DNA from: an uncultured Acetobacteraceae bacterium
GTDB lineage: Bacteria > Pseudomonadota > Alphaproteobacteria > Acetobacterales > Acetobacteraceae
Direction: 5' to 3'
Length of the DNA: 45,518 nt
Assembly: GCA_903877125.1 (NCBI GenBank)
Contig: CAIRCM010000209.1
Location: forward strand, 1 to 45,518
Positions 24,632 through 32,746 of this stretch are shown here, in pieces. The notes beneath the pieces were generated by a model that did no database searches, was not told where the DNA came from, and saw nothing but the letters and a program-made list of their open reading frames with translations. A program made the translations under genes and the position numbers. How positions within the stretch are numbered: the stretch's first letter is position 1; every line of letters begins with the position of its first letter.

Positions 24632-25501
24632 ATGAAGATCGGCGTCTTTTCCACCTTCATGTCGCCCCTCGCGACCCCCGGCATGATCCGCGATTTCGGC
24701 AAACATGCCGAGGACATCGGCCTCGATTCCATTTGGATGGGCGAACACGTCGCGCTGTTCGACAAAAACACCTACGGCTACCCCAGTTCCAAGGACGGCC
24801 GCATCCCCGTCCCCGCTGGCGGCGGTATGCTGGACGTGACCGCGACATTCGGCTTCCTCGCAGCGGTGACCTCGAAAGTCCGTTTCGGCACCGGCGTCGC
24901 CTTGGTTCCTCAGCGCAACCCCATCTATACCGCCAAGGAAATGTGCACCCTCGACTGGCTGACCGAGGGACGCATCGATTTCGGCATCGGCGTCGGCTGG
25001 AACAAGGAAGAGGTCGAGGCCTGCGGCTACGGCTGGGAAGACCGCGGCGCCCGCTGCGACGAATTCATGACCGCGATTCGCCGGATGTGGACCGAGGACG
25101 TCGTGGACTTCCACGGCAAATGGGTGAAGTTCGAGACACTGCGGATGGACCCGAAACCGATCCAGAAGCCCCACATCCCCATTATCGTCGGCGGCTATGT
25201 CCCCGCCGCCATGCGCCGCGCCGTCGCCTACGGTTCGGGCTGGTACGGATTCAATCGCGACCCCGCCGGGACGAAGGACATGCTGACAAAGCTCGACGCC
25301 GCTTTCGCCAAGGCGGGACGCACGCGCGGACCGGACTACCAGATTATCGTCACCCCGCCGATCGGCATGCCGATCGATGCAATGCCGGAATACGCCGCGT
25401 TGGGGGTGCATCGGCTGGTCTTGAACCTTGGGAGCCAACGCCCCGAAAGGGTCGGCCCGCGTATGGCCGAAATCGCGACCCTGGTGAAGCACGGAGGCTG
25501 A
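24632..25501 (+). CDS. LLM class F420-dependent (or flavin-dependent) oxidoreductase
   Basis: 289 residues of the luciferase-like superfamily, a paralogue of the 19367 product. It has DSIWMGEHVAL (about 32-42), FGTGVALVPQRNPI, LDWLTEGRIDFGIGVGWN (109-126) and PIQKPHIPIIVGGYVPAAMRRA. The GVGWN motif and size match the subfamily annotated as F420-dependent (Rv2161c-like). It follows the GMC gene by 21 bases. Its stop codon (TGA at 25499-25501) lies in one of two direct repeats that bracket a small inverted-repeat insertion. Confidence 0.88.
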   Translation: MKIGVFSTFMSPLATPGMIRDFGKHAEDIGLDSIWMGEHVALFDKNTYGYPSSKDGRIPVPAGGGMLDVTATFGFLAAVTSKVRFGTGVALVPQRNPIYTAKEMCTLDWLTEGRIDFGIGVGWNKEEVEACGYGWEDRGARCDEFMTAIRRMWTEDVVDFHGKWVKFETLRMDPKPIQKPHIPIIVGGYVPAAMRRAVAYGSGWYGFNRDPAGTKDMLTKLDAAFAKAGRTRGPDYQIIVTPPIGMPIDAMPEYAALGVHRLVLNLGSQRPERVGPRMAEIATLVKHGG

Positions 25502-25687
25502 CTTATACCAGCCCGCGCAATGATTGACTCGTGGCGGCTGCCGACCCGTCATGCCGGCGAATGCCGGTATCCACGCCTTTCGGAAGTCCCAGCCGCGCAA
25601 GGCGTGGATACCGGCATTCGCCGGAATGACGTGATTCGGTCGGCCGGTACGTCAAAGTTTATACGGGCTGACTTAAACCGCCCGCGC
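25496..25687. repeat. Inverted-repeat element bracketed by 22-base direct repeats
   Basis: Left arm 25547-25579 and right arm 25599-25631 are 33 bases each and pair at 32 of 33 positions, around a 19-base loop. They contain the common proteobacterial string GAATGCCGGTATCCACGCC. Outside them, GGCTGACTTATACCAGCCC (from 25496) and GGCTGACTTAAACCGCCC (from 25666) are imperfect direct repeats; the left one includes the stop of the LLM gene. The layout suggests insertion with duplication of about 22 bases. No gene is seen in this 213-base gap. Confidence 0.75.
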
Positions 25688-25714
25688 GGCGGGAAACAAG
25701 GAGAATGCGAAGCG

Positions 25715-26287
25715 ATGACGTTACGTGTCCCCATGGTCCCACCCGAACGCGCCCGCGAAATCGGCGATACGCTCGGCATGCCCGAACGTCGCACCGGCAG
25801 CGAGGCCTTCCGTGTCGTCGCCAACAATCCCGGCGTCGCTCGGGTCGCCTTCAGCCAGTTGATGCAATTGCTGGAGAACAACAAATTCGATACCCGCCTG
25901 CGCGAGTTGATGATCATGCGGATCGGCTGGGTGACCGGATCGGCTTACGAGTGGACCCAGCACTGGCGCGTCGCGACCGCCGCCGGCATCCCGCCCGAGG
26001 ATATCCTCGCCGTCCGCGACTGGCAGGCGTCCGACCGGCTGACCCCAGCCGATCGCGCGATCCTGGCAGCGACCGATGAGTGCCTGGGCGGAAAATCCAT
26101 ATCGGACACAACCTGGGCGGACGTCGCGAAATACGTCCCCGATCCCGCGCACCAGGTGGAGTTTGTCGTTGCCATGGGCAACTGGATGTCATTCTCGCTG
26201 CTTTTCCGGAATTTGCGCATTCCCCTGGCACCCGGTATCGCCGTTTGGCCACCCGACGGCATGCCATCGCCGAACGCGAACGGATAG
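25715..26287 (+). CDS. Carboxymuconolactone decarboxylase family protein (AhpD-like fold)
   Basis: 190 residues. It is an alpha-helical protein with MIMRIGWVTGSAYEWTQHWR (about 67-86), the position where active members of this superfamily have a Cys-x-x-Cys or the His of the proton relay. Here no CXXC is present; only EWTQH remains. Members with this pattern (CMD-like) are often found beside oxidoreductases; function may be lactone decarboxylation or a peroxidase-like role, neither proven. ATG at 25715 after AAGGAGAAT; the upstream frame is repeat DNA. Confidence 0.82.
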   Translation: MTLRVPMVPPERAREIGDTLGMPERRTGSEAFRVVANNPGVARVAFSQLMQLLENNKFDTRLRELMIMRIGWVTGSAYEWTQHWRVATAAGIPPEDILAVRDWQASDRLTPADRAILAATDECLGGKSISDTTWADVAKYVPDPAHQVEFVVAMGNWMSFSLLFRNLRIPLAPGIAVWPPDGMPSPNANG

Positions 26288-26297
26288 GAACTGCCCG

Positions 26298-26444
26298 ATG
26301 TCACGCACCATCAAAATGTCCTTGCCCAAGCCCAAGAATCTGTCGCTGCCCAAAACCGCGGCCTTGACCAAGGCACAGGAAGAACACAAGCGCTGGCTCA
26401 AGGCCCACGGCATCAAACTCACCAAAAACACGCTCAAAACCTGA
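26298..26444 (+). CDS. Small basic protein of unknown function
   Basis: 48 residues, starting MSRTIKMSLPKPKNLS and ending HGIKLTKNTLKT. About a quarter of residues are Lys or Arg, with a helix-prone middle (ALTKAQEEHKRWLKAHG). It fits exactly between the decarboxylase-like gene (10 bases before) and the GMC gene (10 bases after), with TAGGAAC upstream. The reading frame is natural in codon use. No family is recognised. It could be a nucleic-acid-binding or regulatory small protein, or a partner of the downstream enzyme. Confidence 0.6.
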   Translation: MSRTIKMSLPKPKNLSLPKTAALTKAQEEHKRWLKAHGIKLTKNTLKT

Positions 26445-26454
26445 AAGACGGAAA

Positions 26455-28050
26455 ATGGAAACGTTCGACTACATCGTCGTCGGCGCCGGTTCGGCCGGCT
26501 CGGTTTTGGCCAACCGGCTGAGTGCCAACGGCAAGTTCAAGGTGCTGGTGCTGGAAGCGGGACGGGAGAGCCATCCGTGGTCGGCAATTCCGATCGGTTT
26601 CGCCAAGCTGATCGAAAACCCCGCCGCCAACTGGCTTTATTCGTCGGAACCCGATGAGGGCACGGGCGGCCGGCGTATCCCCATCCCGCGCGGGAAGCTG
26701 CTGGGCGGTTCGTCGTCGATCAACGGCATGGTGTTCGTGCGCGGCCAGGCACAGGACTACGACCAGTGGGCGCAGCTGGGCAATCGCGGCTGGAGCTACC
26801 GGGAGGTTCTGCCCATCTTCCGCGACATGGAGGATTATCAAGGCGACGGCGATCCGGAATACCGGGGGCGCGGCGGGCAACTGAAGGTCACCGAAAACGT
26901 CGAGACCGGGCCATTCTACGAAAAGCTGATCGCGGCCGCGGGCGAGGTCGGGATCCGGTATACCAAAGACTACAACGGTGCCTCGCAGGACGGCATCGGC
27001 ATGACCCAGACGACGATTCGCGGCGGACGGCGGATGAGCACGGCGTATTGCTACCTCGATCCGGCGCGGAACCGAACGAATTTGACGATCCAGGCCAACG
27101 CGCTGACCGAATGCCTGCTGATCGAGGGCAAACGTTGCGTCGGCGTCCGCTACACCGTCAACGGGGAGACGCGGGAGGCACGGGCGGGGCGCGAGGTCGT
27201 GGTCAGCGCGGGATCGATCAATTCACCGCAATTGCTGGAACTGTCGGGGATCGGGCAGGCCGAACGCTTGCAGGGACTGGGGATCGAGGTAAAGCATGAA
27301 CTGAAAGGCGTGGGGGAAAACCTCCGCGATCATTACTCGCCTAGGATGAAATGGTCGATCGATCCGGCCTTGGGTCTGACCTACAACGACAAGGCCAAGG
27401 GCCTCGGTCTGGTGTGGCAGGCGCTGCGTTATGCCACCACACGGAAAGGGCTGCTGGGTCTGCCGGCGTCGCCCATCAGGGCCTATGTGCGTACCCGAGC
27501 GGGGCTGGATGCGCCGGATGCGGCGATTTCCTGGATTCCGTTTCTGTCGACGCCGAACTTCAAGCTGGCGAAAGGATCTGGCACGACCGGGATCGTGAAC
27601 ATTCTGCGGTCGGAAAGCACCGGCCACATCCATATCACGTCTTCCTCGCCGAAAACGCCGCCGGCGGTGAATTTCAACTTCATGACCGCGCAGCTCGACC
27701 GCGACGTCACGCTGGAGGCGATGCGCATCGCTCGGCGGATCATGACCGCGCCGTCGATGAAGGGCGTGGTGGTGGATGAGATCGCGCCGGGCGTGAACAT
27801 CGATTCCGACAGCGAACTCTTGGATTGGGTGAAGAAGAACGCCGAAACGACCTACCATCCGGTCGGCACCTGCAAGATGGGGCACGATCCGATGGCGGTG
27901 GTCGACGACCAACTGCGCGTGCATGGGATGGAGGGGCTGCGGGTCGCGGATGCGTCGATCATGCCGACGCTGACATCGGGGAACACCAACGCGCCGTCGA
28001 TCATGATCGGCGAGAAGGCGTCCCGGATGATTCTGGCGGCGGCGGGTTAA
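26455..28050 (+). CDS. GMC family oxidoreductase (choline dehydrogenase/BetA-like)
   Basis: 531 residues, the normal size. It has the FAD motif [13 protein letters not shown] (10-22), [27 protein letters not shown] (GMC signature 1, about 79-98), [17 protein letters not shown] (GMC signature 2, about 250-266), and the C-terminal His in [11 protein letters not shown] and Asn in [15 protein letters not shown]. It would oxidise an alcohol with FAD; many such proteins are labelled choline dehydrogenase although they act on other alcohols. Its stop overlaps by 4 bases the stop of the opposite-strand gene. Confidence 0.92.
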   Translation: METFDYIVVGAGSAGSVLANRLSANGKFKVLVLEAGRESHPWSAIPIGFAKLIENPAANWLYSSEPDEGTGGRRIPIPRGKLLGGSSSINGMVFVRGQAQDYDQWAQLGNRGWSYREVLPIFRDMEDYQGDGDPEYRGRGGQLKVTENVETGPFYEKLIAAAGEVGIRYTKDYNGASQDGIGMTQTTIRGGRRMSTAYCYLDPARNRTNLTIQANALTECLLIEGKRCVGVRYTVNGETREARAGREVVVSAGSINSPQLLELSGIGQAERLQGLGIEVKHELKGVGENLRDHYSPRMKWSIDPALGLTYNDKAKGLGLVWQALRYATTRKGLLGLPASPIRAYVRTRAGLDAPDAAISWIPFLSTPNFKLAKGSGTTGIVNILRSESTGHIHITSSSPKTPPAVNFNFMTAQLDRDVTLEAMRIARRIMTAPSMKGVVVDEIAPGVNIDSDSELLDWVKKNAETTYHPVGTCKMGHDPMAVVDDQLRVHGMEGLRVADASIMPTLTSGNTNAPSIMIGEKASRMILAAAG

Positions 28051-28412
28051 ATCAACGTAAACGCCGGCAGCCGCGCCCCGGCGGGGTGGCGGATGTCGGC
28101 GCGGATCGTCGTCCCGTTCGGCGCGGACAGCGCGTTCGCGACACTCATCCACGGCATCCCCCGGGCGCGAAACACGTCCGCGAGGGCCGCCATCGTCGCG
28201 TCGTCGCACCAGGTCCAGAGCCGTTCCACCAGCGGCTCGAACGTCCGGGTCCATTCGGTGCCGGATGATCGGGCGGGGGAAAACCCCTCGATCAGCGCGA
28301 CGAGATCGTCAACCGACGACGCCCGCACGGCGCGTTCCATCTGGTCTTCGATCAGACCCAAAGTCGTCGCCGAGGCGTTGCGGACGCGCCAGATTTCATC
28401 GAGCGTGTTCAT
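28047..28412 (-). CDS. Unrecognised 121-residue protein, partner of the 535-residue gene
   Basis: I do not recognise a family. The protein is largely helical, with RNASATTLGLIEDQMERAVRAS (split around residues 11-32), a Trp/Cys patch LWTWCDDAT and a C-terminal RADIRHPAGARLPAF. No signal peptide, membrane segment or catalytic motif is visible. The ATG overlaps the stop of the larger upstream gene (ATGA), so the two are translationally coupled and probably act together. It ends in a 4-base overlap with the stop of the convergent GMC gene. Confidence 0.72.
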   Translation of the reverse strand: MNTLDEIWRVRNASATTLGLIEDQMERAVRASSVDDLVALIEGFSPARSSGTEWTRTFEPLVERLWTWCDDATMAALADVFRARGMPWMSVANALSAPNGTTIRADIRHPAGARLPAFTLI

Positions 28413-30016
28413 GCGTGGCCCTCCACCTTGAAATGATCGGCGTAGAGATTGAAGCAATCATGGGTCAGCGCGCGCTTGATGTAGCGAGCCTGGTGCTTGG
28501 CGTAGCCGCGAATGATGTCGTCCTTCCGGGACGTCCGGTTCGCCCGGTATTCCTCCAGCGAAGAACTGCAATTGCGCATCACATGCGGATCGTTCTGCCA
28601 ATGGCAGGCAGCATAGGTGATCGTGTCGAGCAGATTGTGCCGCTCCGTCGTACGGTCGAGGTAGGAATCCACGAGGGCGCAGGCGCGAGGCGCATCCTGT
28701 GCGAGCAGATGCTGTTTCAGGATCGGCAGCATCCGGTCGATCGCGATGCCGTCGGCCCAGCCGCGATATTTCGCCCGCGGCTCCAGCCTGGAATTCGGAT
28801 CGCGCGGCACCATGGCGTTGGACCGAACGGTATCGTTCATGAAGCGGGCGCCCATGAAGATACCCTTCACCTGGTGCGGATTATCGAAATCCCGACACCA
28901 GGTCATGATCACGTTCATCGTATCCAGCGCGTGCGTCGGATGCAGGAAGGCGTTGGGATGTTCCAACACATCGATCAGGTATTTCTGGAATGCCACCATC
29001 ACGCCGTCGCCGATATCCAGGATGCCGGCGCCGCGCTTGAAGAACGCCATGATGGTGCTGTTCACCTCGGCCGGCCCGCCCCAGACCAGGGCCTCGGTCA
29101 GGATATCCAACTCCCGTTCCGTCAGCGGCTTCGACGAACGTTTCGGAAAACTGGCGTGATCGGGAATTTCCATCCGGCAGATATTGGCGATTTCGGTCCA
29201 CAGCCCGTGCAGATGCGGGGAGCAGGCGAGGTCGGGGACCACCGTATACATCAGTTCGTGCGACTGGTCCCAGCCGAGATAGTCCGCGATATCGACCAAC
29301 GCGCGCGCCCGCAGCGCCTTGTGGCCGATGTTCTGGTAACCGCCGCGATTGATGATGGTGTCCTGAAGATCGATGATGCCGGAAAACAGTATCGCGTCCT
29401 TCAACCGCTTGCGGTTCGCCGGGTCCTGCGCGAGACCGAGGAACAGCCCGTACGCCTCGGCCTTTTCGCCTTCGGCGATGGCCCAACTCATCCGATCCAG
29501 ACGTTCGTCGACCGAACCGCCGAGGATCGGCGCATGGTCTTCGAAATAGATTTTCGGCGGGTTCCAGGCCGGGCCGTCGAAGCGGTTCACGTGCTCATCC
29601 GGTCCGGGGAATTTGCGATTGCACTGTTCGCCGTCGCGCGCGTAATGGCCGGGAAATTCGCAGATCACCTGCTCCCAGACATTCAGGCCCTGCGGCACGT
29701 ACCACATCGCCTGCACACTCGGCAGCACGCCGCGATTATCGCCAAGCTCCCGCATCAGCGAAATCGCGCCGCGCCAGCCCAGGATGGTGTGATCGTAATT
29801 CACGCCGCGCATCTCGCCGGTCGGCAAGCGCATCAAATGGGAGGGAACCTGCACATACGGCGCCGCCGCCGCGATCGCTTCCCTGATCATGGATTTCAGC
29901 GGCCGGTCTTCCTCGGTCACGAGGCGGCAGAATGTGTCCGTTGCCTCTTTGTACCGGACCGACTGAATTTCCTCATACAGGCGCCCGACCGTCGCCGGCC
30001 CTTGAATCAGTACCAT
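28409..30016 (-). CDS. Unrecognised 535-residue His-rich helical protein
   Basis: No family recognised. The protein is soluble, helical and rich in His, Asp and Trp. Striking stretches are VNYDHTILGWRGAISLM (about 72-88), SPHLHGLWTEIANICRMEI, FLHPTHALDTMNVIMTW followed by CRDFDNPHQVKGIFMGARFMND, and ITYAACHWQNDPHVMRNC followed by SSSLEEYRANRTSRKDD. Several His/Asp pairs could bind a metal, and the run of helices is like that of all-alpha oxygenases, but this is inference. Codon use is like the neighbours. It is the first of a two-gene unit with the 121-residue protein and diverges from a cupin gene 103 bp away. Start ATG 30016 has AAAAGGACGCG upstream. Confidence 0.8.
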   Translation of the reverse strand: MVLIQGPATVGRLYEEIQSVRYKEATDTFCRLVTEEDRPLKSMIREAIAAAAPYVQVPSHLMRLPTGEMRGVNYDHTILGWRGAISLMRELGDNRGVLPSVQAMWYVPQGLNVWEQVICEFPGHYARDGEQCNRKFPGPDEHVNRFDGPAWNPPKIYFEDHAPILGGSVDERLDRMSWAIAEGEKAEAYGLFLGLAQDPANRKRLKDAILFSGIIDLQDTIINRGGYQNIGHKALRARALVDIADYLGWDQSHELMYTVVPDLACSPHLHGLWTEIANICRMEIPDHASFPKRSSKPLTERELDILTEALVWGGPAEVNSTIMAFFKRGAGILDIGDGVMVAFQKYLIDVLEHPNAFLHPTHALDTMNVIMTWCRDFDNPHQVKGIFMGARFMNDTVRSNAMVPRDPNSRLEPRAKYRGWADGIAIDRMLPILKQHLLAQDAPRACALVDSYLDRTTERHNLLDTITYAACHWQNDPHVMRNCSSSLEEYRANRTSRKDDIIRGYAKHQARYIKRALTHDCFNLYADHFKVEGHA

Positions 30017-30119
30017 CGATCGCGTCCTTTTCCCGTCGATCGGACGGTGTCGCGGGGGTCAGGACGTGTCTTTGATTCAGATCAATGCCAGGATGGCGCC
30101 GAAAGGAAGGTTTCAGCCC

Positions 30120-30485
30120 ATGCCCCACACCGTCAAAATCATCCGATCCGCCGACGCCGAGAAACAGCCGCTCGGCCCCCTGTCCGCGCGCCAGCACTTC
30201 ACCGGCGACGCCGACGGGCTGCCGGTGCTGACCGGCATTCAGATCAGCCAGCCAGGCTACCGAACAAAGCTGCACGCCCATCCCTACCCGGAGTACCTCT
30301 TCGTGCTGGAAGGCGAGATGGAAGCCTGGCTCCAGGGCGAGGAAGCCAGCCCGACCCGCCTCGGCCCCGGCGACATGATCGTACTGCCCGCCAACGTGCC
30401 GCACGTATTCCGCAATCCCGGCACGACGGTGCTGCGGCATCTCGGGATCCACACATCGCCAACACGCATCGTGACGAACGTCTAA
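30120..30485 (+). CDS. Cupin domain protein
   Basis: 121 residues of the single-domain cupin-2 type. Metal-ligand pattern His52-x-His54-x3-Glu58 (LHAHPYPEYLFVLEGEM) and His95 (VPHVFRN) is complete, so an Fe- or Mn-binding pocket is likely. ATG 30120 follows GAAAGGAAGG at 9 bases; two earlier in-frame starts (GTG 30066, ATG 30093) lack a good ribosome site. Cupins of this sort can be dioxygenases, isomerases or sensors. It is divergent from the unrecognised gene pair and may share a promoter region with it. Its last four bases overlap the convergent AtuA-related gene. Confidence 0.88.
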   Translation: MPHTVKIIRSADAEKQPLGPLSARQHFTGDADGLPVLTGIQISQPGYRTKLHAHPYPEYLFVLEGEMEAWLQGEEASPTRLGPGDMIVLPANVPHVFRNPGTTVLRHLGIHTSPTRIVTNV

Positions 30486-30796
30486 CCCTCGATCGGCAGC
30501 CCCAAAATCAAATAGCTGAACGACTTGCCATGCGAGTCCAGGTTCAACGACGTGTTCACCCCACCCTCCAACGCGTCGAGCATCACGAAATTCAGGCCGT
30601 GCAGCGCTTCCATCTCATAGCGCGTCACCGAACCGGTAAAGAGTTTCGGAAATGCATTCTTGACCCGCTCCGCGGTCAGTTCCCGTTTCAGAAGCGGATA
30701 ATCCTTCGGATCGTACGCCCAGACCGACACGTTGGACGTGTTGCCCTTATCGCCGGCGCGGGCATGCGCGATGTCGTGGATGCGTCTTTGGGTCAT
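30482..30796 (-). CDS. AtuA-related small protein (C-terminal half of AtuA)
   Basis: 104 residues starting MTQRRIHDIAHARAGDKGNTSNVSV, the typical start of the AtuA-related family; it ends KSFSYLILGLPIEG. In many bacteria this domain is fused to the end of AtuA; here it is a separate gene whose ATG overlaps the stop of the larger AtuA gene (ATGA). The two probably work as one enzyme. AtuA-type proteins belong to acyclic terpene (citronellol/geraniol) utilisation, but in clusters without atuB-H, as here, the substrate is uncertain. Confidence 0.85.
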   Translation of the reverse strand: MTQRRIHDIAHARAGDKGNTSNVSVWAYDPKDYPLLKRELTAERVKNAFPKLFTGSVTRYEMEALHGLNFVMLDALEGGVNTSLNLDSHGKSFSYLILGLPIEG

Positions 30797-32127
30797 GCGA
30801 TGAACATCTCGAAAGAGGGCGAAACCGCGCCGCGGTCGATCAGACAGGAATGGGTGACCACGCAGGGCGTGATCTGCCCGCGATAGCCCCCGCCGCCAGC
30901 CGGGCCGCAGCACAGCAGCGACTCCACCTCCCACAGCATCGTGTCGATGTCGTCCTTGTCCTGGGACCGCAGCGCGACATGCAGACGGACATCGTTGGCC
31001 TCGCCGACCGGCAGGTCGGCGGTCTGATGCAGTGCATTCAACCCAACGAGGTCGACCCGCAGGTCGCCGCCGAGACGATTGATGCGCGTCAGCCGCTCCC
31101 GCACCACATCGGCGGCGAGTTCCGCTCGGGCTTTCGCATTGGGGCCGGCATAGCTGACCCCGCCCTCCCCCAGATAGCCGCCGTCGAAGCCGATGGTGAC
31201 CTTCAGCTGGTCCGGGCGCTGGCGACCGCTGGCGCCGGAGACCCGCACGCGATCATGCCCTGCCTCGGCCACCGCCACGCCCGAGAAATCGGCCACCACG
31301 TCCGGCGTCAGATAGGCGCGGGGATCGTGCACTTCATACAGAAGCTGCTCCTTCACCGTCGCCGTCGTGACGCAGCCGCCGGTGTCGTCGAGCTTGGTGA
31401 TCACGCAACTGCCGTCGGCCGCGACCTCGGCGATCGGGAAGCCGCAATCGGCGAGGCGGGGCACGTCCTTGAACCCGGGATCGGCGAAATAGCCCCCTGT
31501 GATCTGCATCCCGCATTCCATCAGATGCCCCGCCAAAGTGCCGCGCCCCAGCGTGGACCAGTCGTCGAGGGACCAGCCGAAATGGTGCACGAGCGGGGAT
31601 AGAAACAGCGAGGGATCGGCGATCCGTCCGGCGATCACCACGTCGGCGCCGGCTCGCAGCGCGGGCAGCAGCGCGTCGACCCCGAGGTAGACGTTGGCGC
31701 CGACCATGCGCAAACCCACATCCTTCACCGCGCCGGGATGATCCATGAACGCGGTGTCGGGTCCAATGAGATGGGTGACGTCGTCACCCTCCACACACGC
31801 GACTTTCAGCCCGGTCAGGCCAAGTTCGCGGGCGATGTCGACCACCAGCAACGCCGCCGCGCGCGGATTGGCGACACCCATGTTGGTGACGATTTTGGTG
31901 CCATTGGCATGGCAATGCGCCAGCACGCCGCGCATGCGGGCGCGCAGTTGCGGATTGTAGCCGCGTTGCGGATCCAGCATTCGGTCGCGATGACCGAACG
32001 CCATGGTGCGCTCCCCAATGCATTCGAACACGAGGTAGTCCAGCGCGCCCCGCTGCGCGAGGTCCACGGCCGGACCCAGCCGGTCGGAGGAAAAGCCCGC
32101 GCCGCAGCCCAGGCGTAAGGTGTTCAT
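30793..32127 (-). CDS. AtuA family protein (acyclic terpene utilisation, DUF1446)
   Basis: 444 residues, starting MNTLRLGCGAGFSSDRLGP, the family's recognisable N-terminus. It continues with VFECIGERTMAFGHRDR, IVTNMGVANPRAAA, VVIAGRIADPSLFLSPL, LGRGTLAGHLMECGMQITGG and LDDTGGCVTTATVKEQLLYE. Without the C-terminal domain, which is encoded separately next door. The function is known only by association with monoterpene degradation in Pseudomonas; biochemistry is not established. The start ATG 32127 is preceded by AGGGGCAGGAACGC. Confidence 0.88.
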   Translation of the reverse strand: MNTLRLGCGAGFSSDRLGPAVDLAQRGALDYLVFECIGERTMAFGHRDRMLDPQRGYNPQLRARMRGVLAHCHANGTKIVTNMGVANPRAAALLVVDIARELGLTGLKVACVEGDDVTHLIGPDTAFMDHPGAVKDVGLRMVGANVYLGVDALLPALRAGADVVIAGRIADPSLFLSPLVHHFGWSLDDWSTLGRGTLAGHLMECGMQITGGYFADPGFKDVPRLADCGFPIAEVAADGSCVITKLDDTGGCVTTATVKEQLLYEVHDPRAYLTPDVVADFSGVAVAEAGHDRVRVSGASGRQRPDQLKVTIGFDGGYLGEGGVSYAGPNAKARAELAADVVRERLTRINRLGGDLRVDLVGLNALHQTADLPVGEANDVRLHVALRSQDKDDIDTMLWEVESLLCCGPAGGGGYRGQITPCVVTHSCLIDRGAVSPSFEMFIA

Positions 32128-32221
32128 GCGTTCCTGCCCCTGTTTCGTCCCGGCGCAAGGAAGGTGGAAACCAGGGCGAGCGTCAACCTCCGGCCCAATG
32201 GTGCACCGCACAATTTTTTGC

Positions 32222-32251
32222 TTGCCTCGGTTTGAGTGGCGCGCCTATAAG
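32222..32251 (+). promoter_or_regulatory. Promoter of the phasin gene
   Basis: TTGCCT (32222-32227) and TATAAG (32246-32251) with an 18-base spacer, within a short AT-rich window that starts CAATTTTTTGC. The expected start of transcription is near 32258, right at the palindrome 32259-32273. Confidence 0.5.
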
Positions 32252-32258
32252 CCGCACA

Positions 32259-32273
32259 TGCTGCGGTGCAGCA
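32259..32273. promoter_or_regulatory. Candidate PhaR operator
   Basis: TGCTGC-GGT-GCAGCA is a perfect palindrome with a 3-base spacer and contains CTGC-N3-GCAG, the motif reported for the PHA-responsive repressor PhaR of Paracoccus. It lies just after the -10, about 94 bases ahead of a phasin gene, the classic PhaR target. Confidence 0.6.
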
Positions 32274-32366
32274 AAACCCACGACCGGTTAGCACCCATCC
32301 GAACATCGCCTTTTGACGGGATGCGGGCGGGGGGCATCGGAACAACCGAAGAATAGGACCCAGACC

Positions 32367-32726
32367 ATGATCGACACCACCAAGACCGCCGAAAAATTTG
32401 TCGCCCTCGGCAAGGACAACCTCGCGGCGATGACCGAATCCAGCAAAATCTGGACTGCCGGCGTGAAGGACCTGACCGAAAAGGCGACCGCCACGTTCCA
32501 ATCCTCCTTCCAGGAATCCATGGACGCGTTCAAGGCGCTGACCTCCGTGAAGTCGCTGCAGGAAGCCGTCGCCCTGCAATCCACGATGGCTCGCACCGCC
32601 TTCGAGAAGGCGATGTCCGTGCACAGCAGCATGACCGAAGCGTCGCTGAAGCTCGGCGAAGAAGCGATGGCGCCGCTGACCGCGCGCGTGACCGCTTGCG
32701 TCGAGACCTTCGCCAAAGCCGCCTGA
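32367..32726 (+). CDS. phaP: Phasin (PhaP family, polyhydroxyalkanoate granule protein)
   Basis: 119 residues, all helical and amphipathic, rich in Ala, Lys and Glu, and free of Cys apart from one near the end. Its pattern (KFVALGKDNLAAMTESSKIWTAGVKDL, here about 11-37, then FQSSFQESMDAFKALTSVKSLQEAV) is that of the Phasin_2 family. It coats PHA granules in the cytoplasm and shows that the cell stores PHA. ATG 32367 follows AATAGGACCC. The gene has its own promoter, a PhaR-type operator and a strong terminator. It is monocistronic. Confidence 0.92.
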   Translation: MIDTTKTAEKFVALGKDNLAAMTESSKIWTAGVKDLTEKATATFQSSFQESMDAFKALTSVKSLQEAVALQSTMARTAFEKAMSVHSSMTEASLKLGEEAMAPLTARVTACVETFAKAA

Positions 32727-32746
32727 TCCAGCGGTTCGGACCAGAT

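Noticed and set aside
23045-25600. 851-residue minus-strand frame opposite the GMC and LLM genes
   Set aside because: Its sequence is His/Arg/Pro-rich without domains, and its first residues (AWIPAFAGMTG) are translated inverted-repeat DNA. The opposite strand has well-supported genes.
25547-25631. Inverted repeat read as a CRISPR or attachment site
   Set aside because: There is one pair of arms, not a regular array, and no cas or integrase gene in the window.
28265-30886. 873-residue plus-strand frame over the 535-residue gene
   Set aside because: It covers divergent genes, with no domain and low complexity; the minus-strand gene has better start context and coupling to its neighbour.
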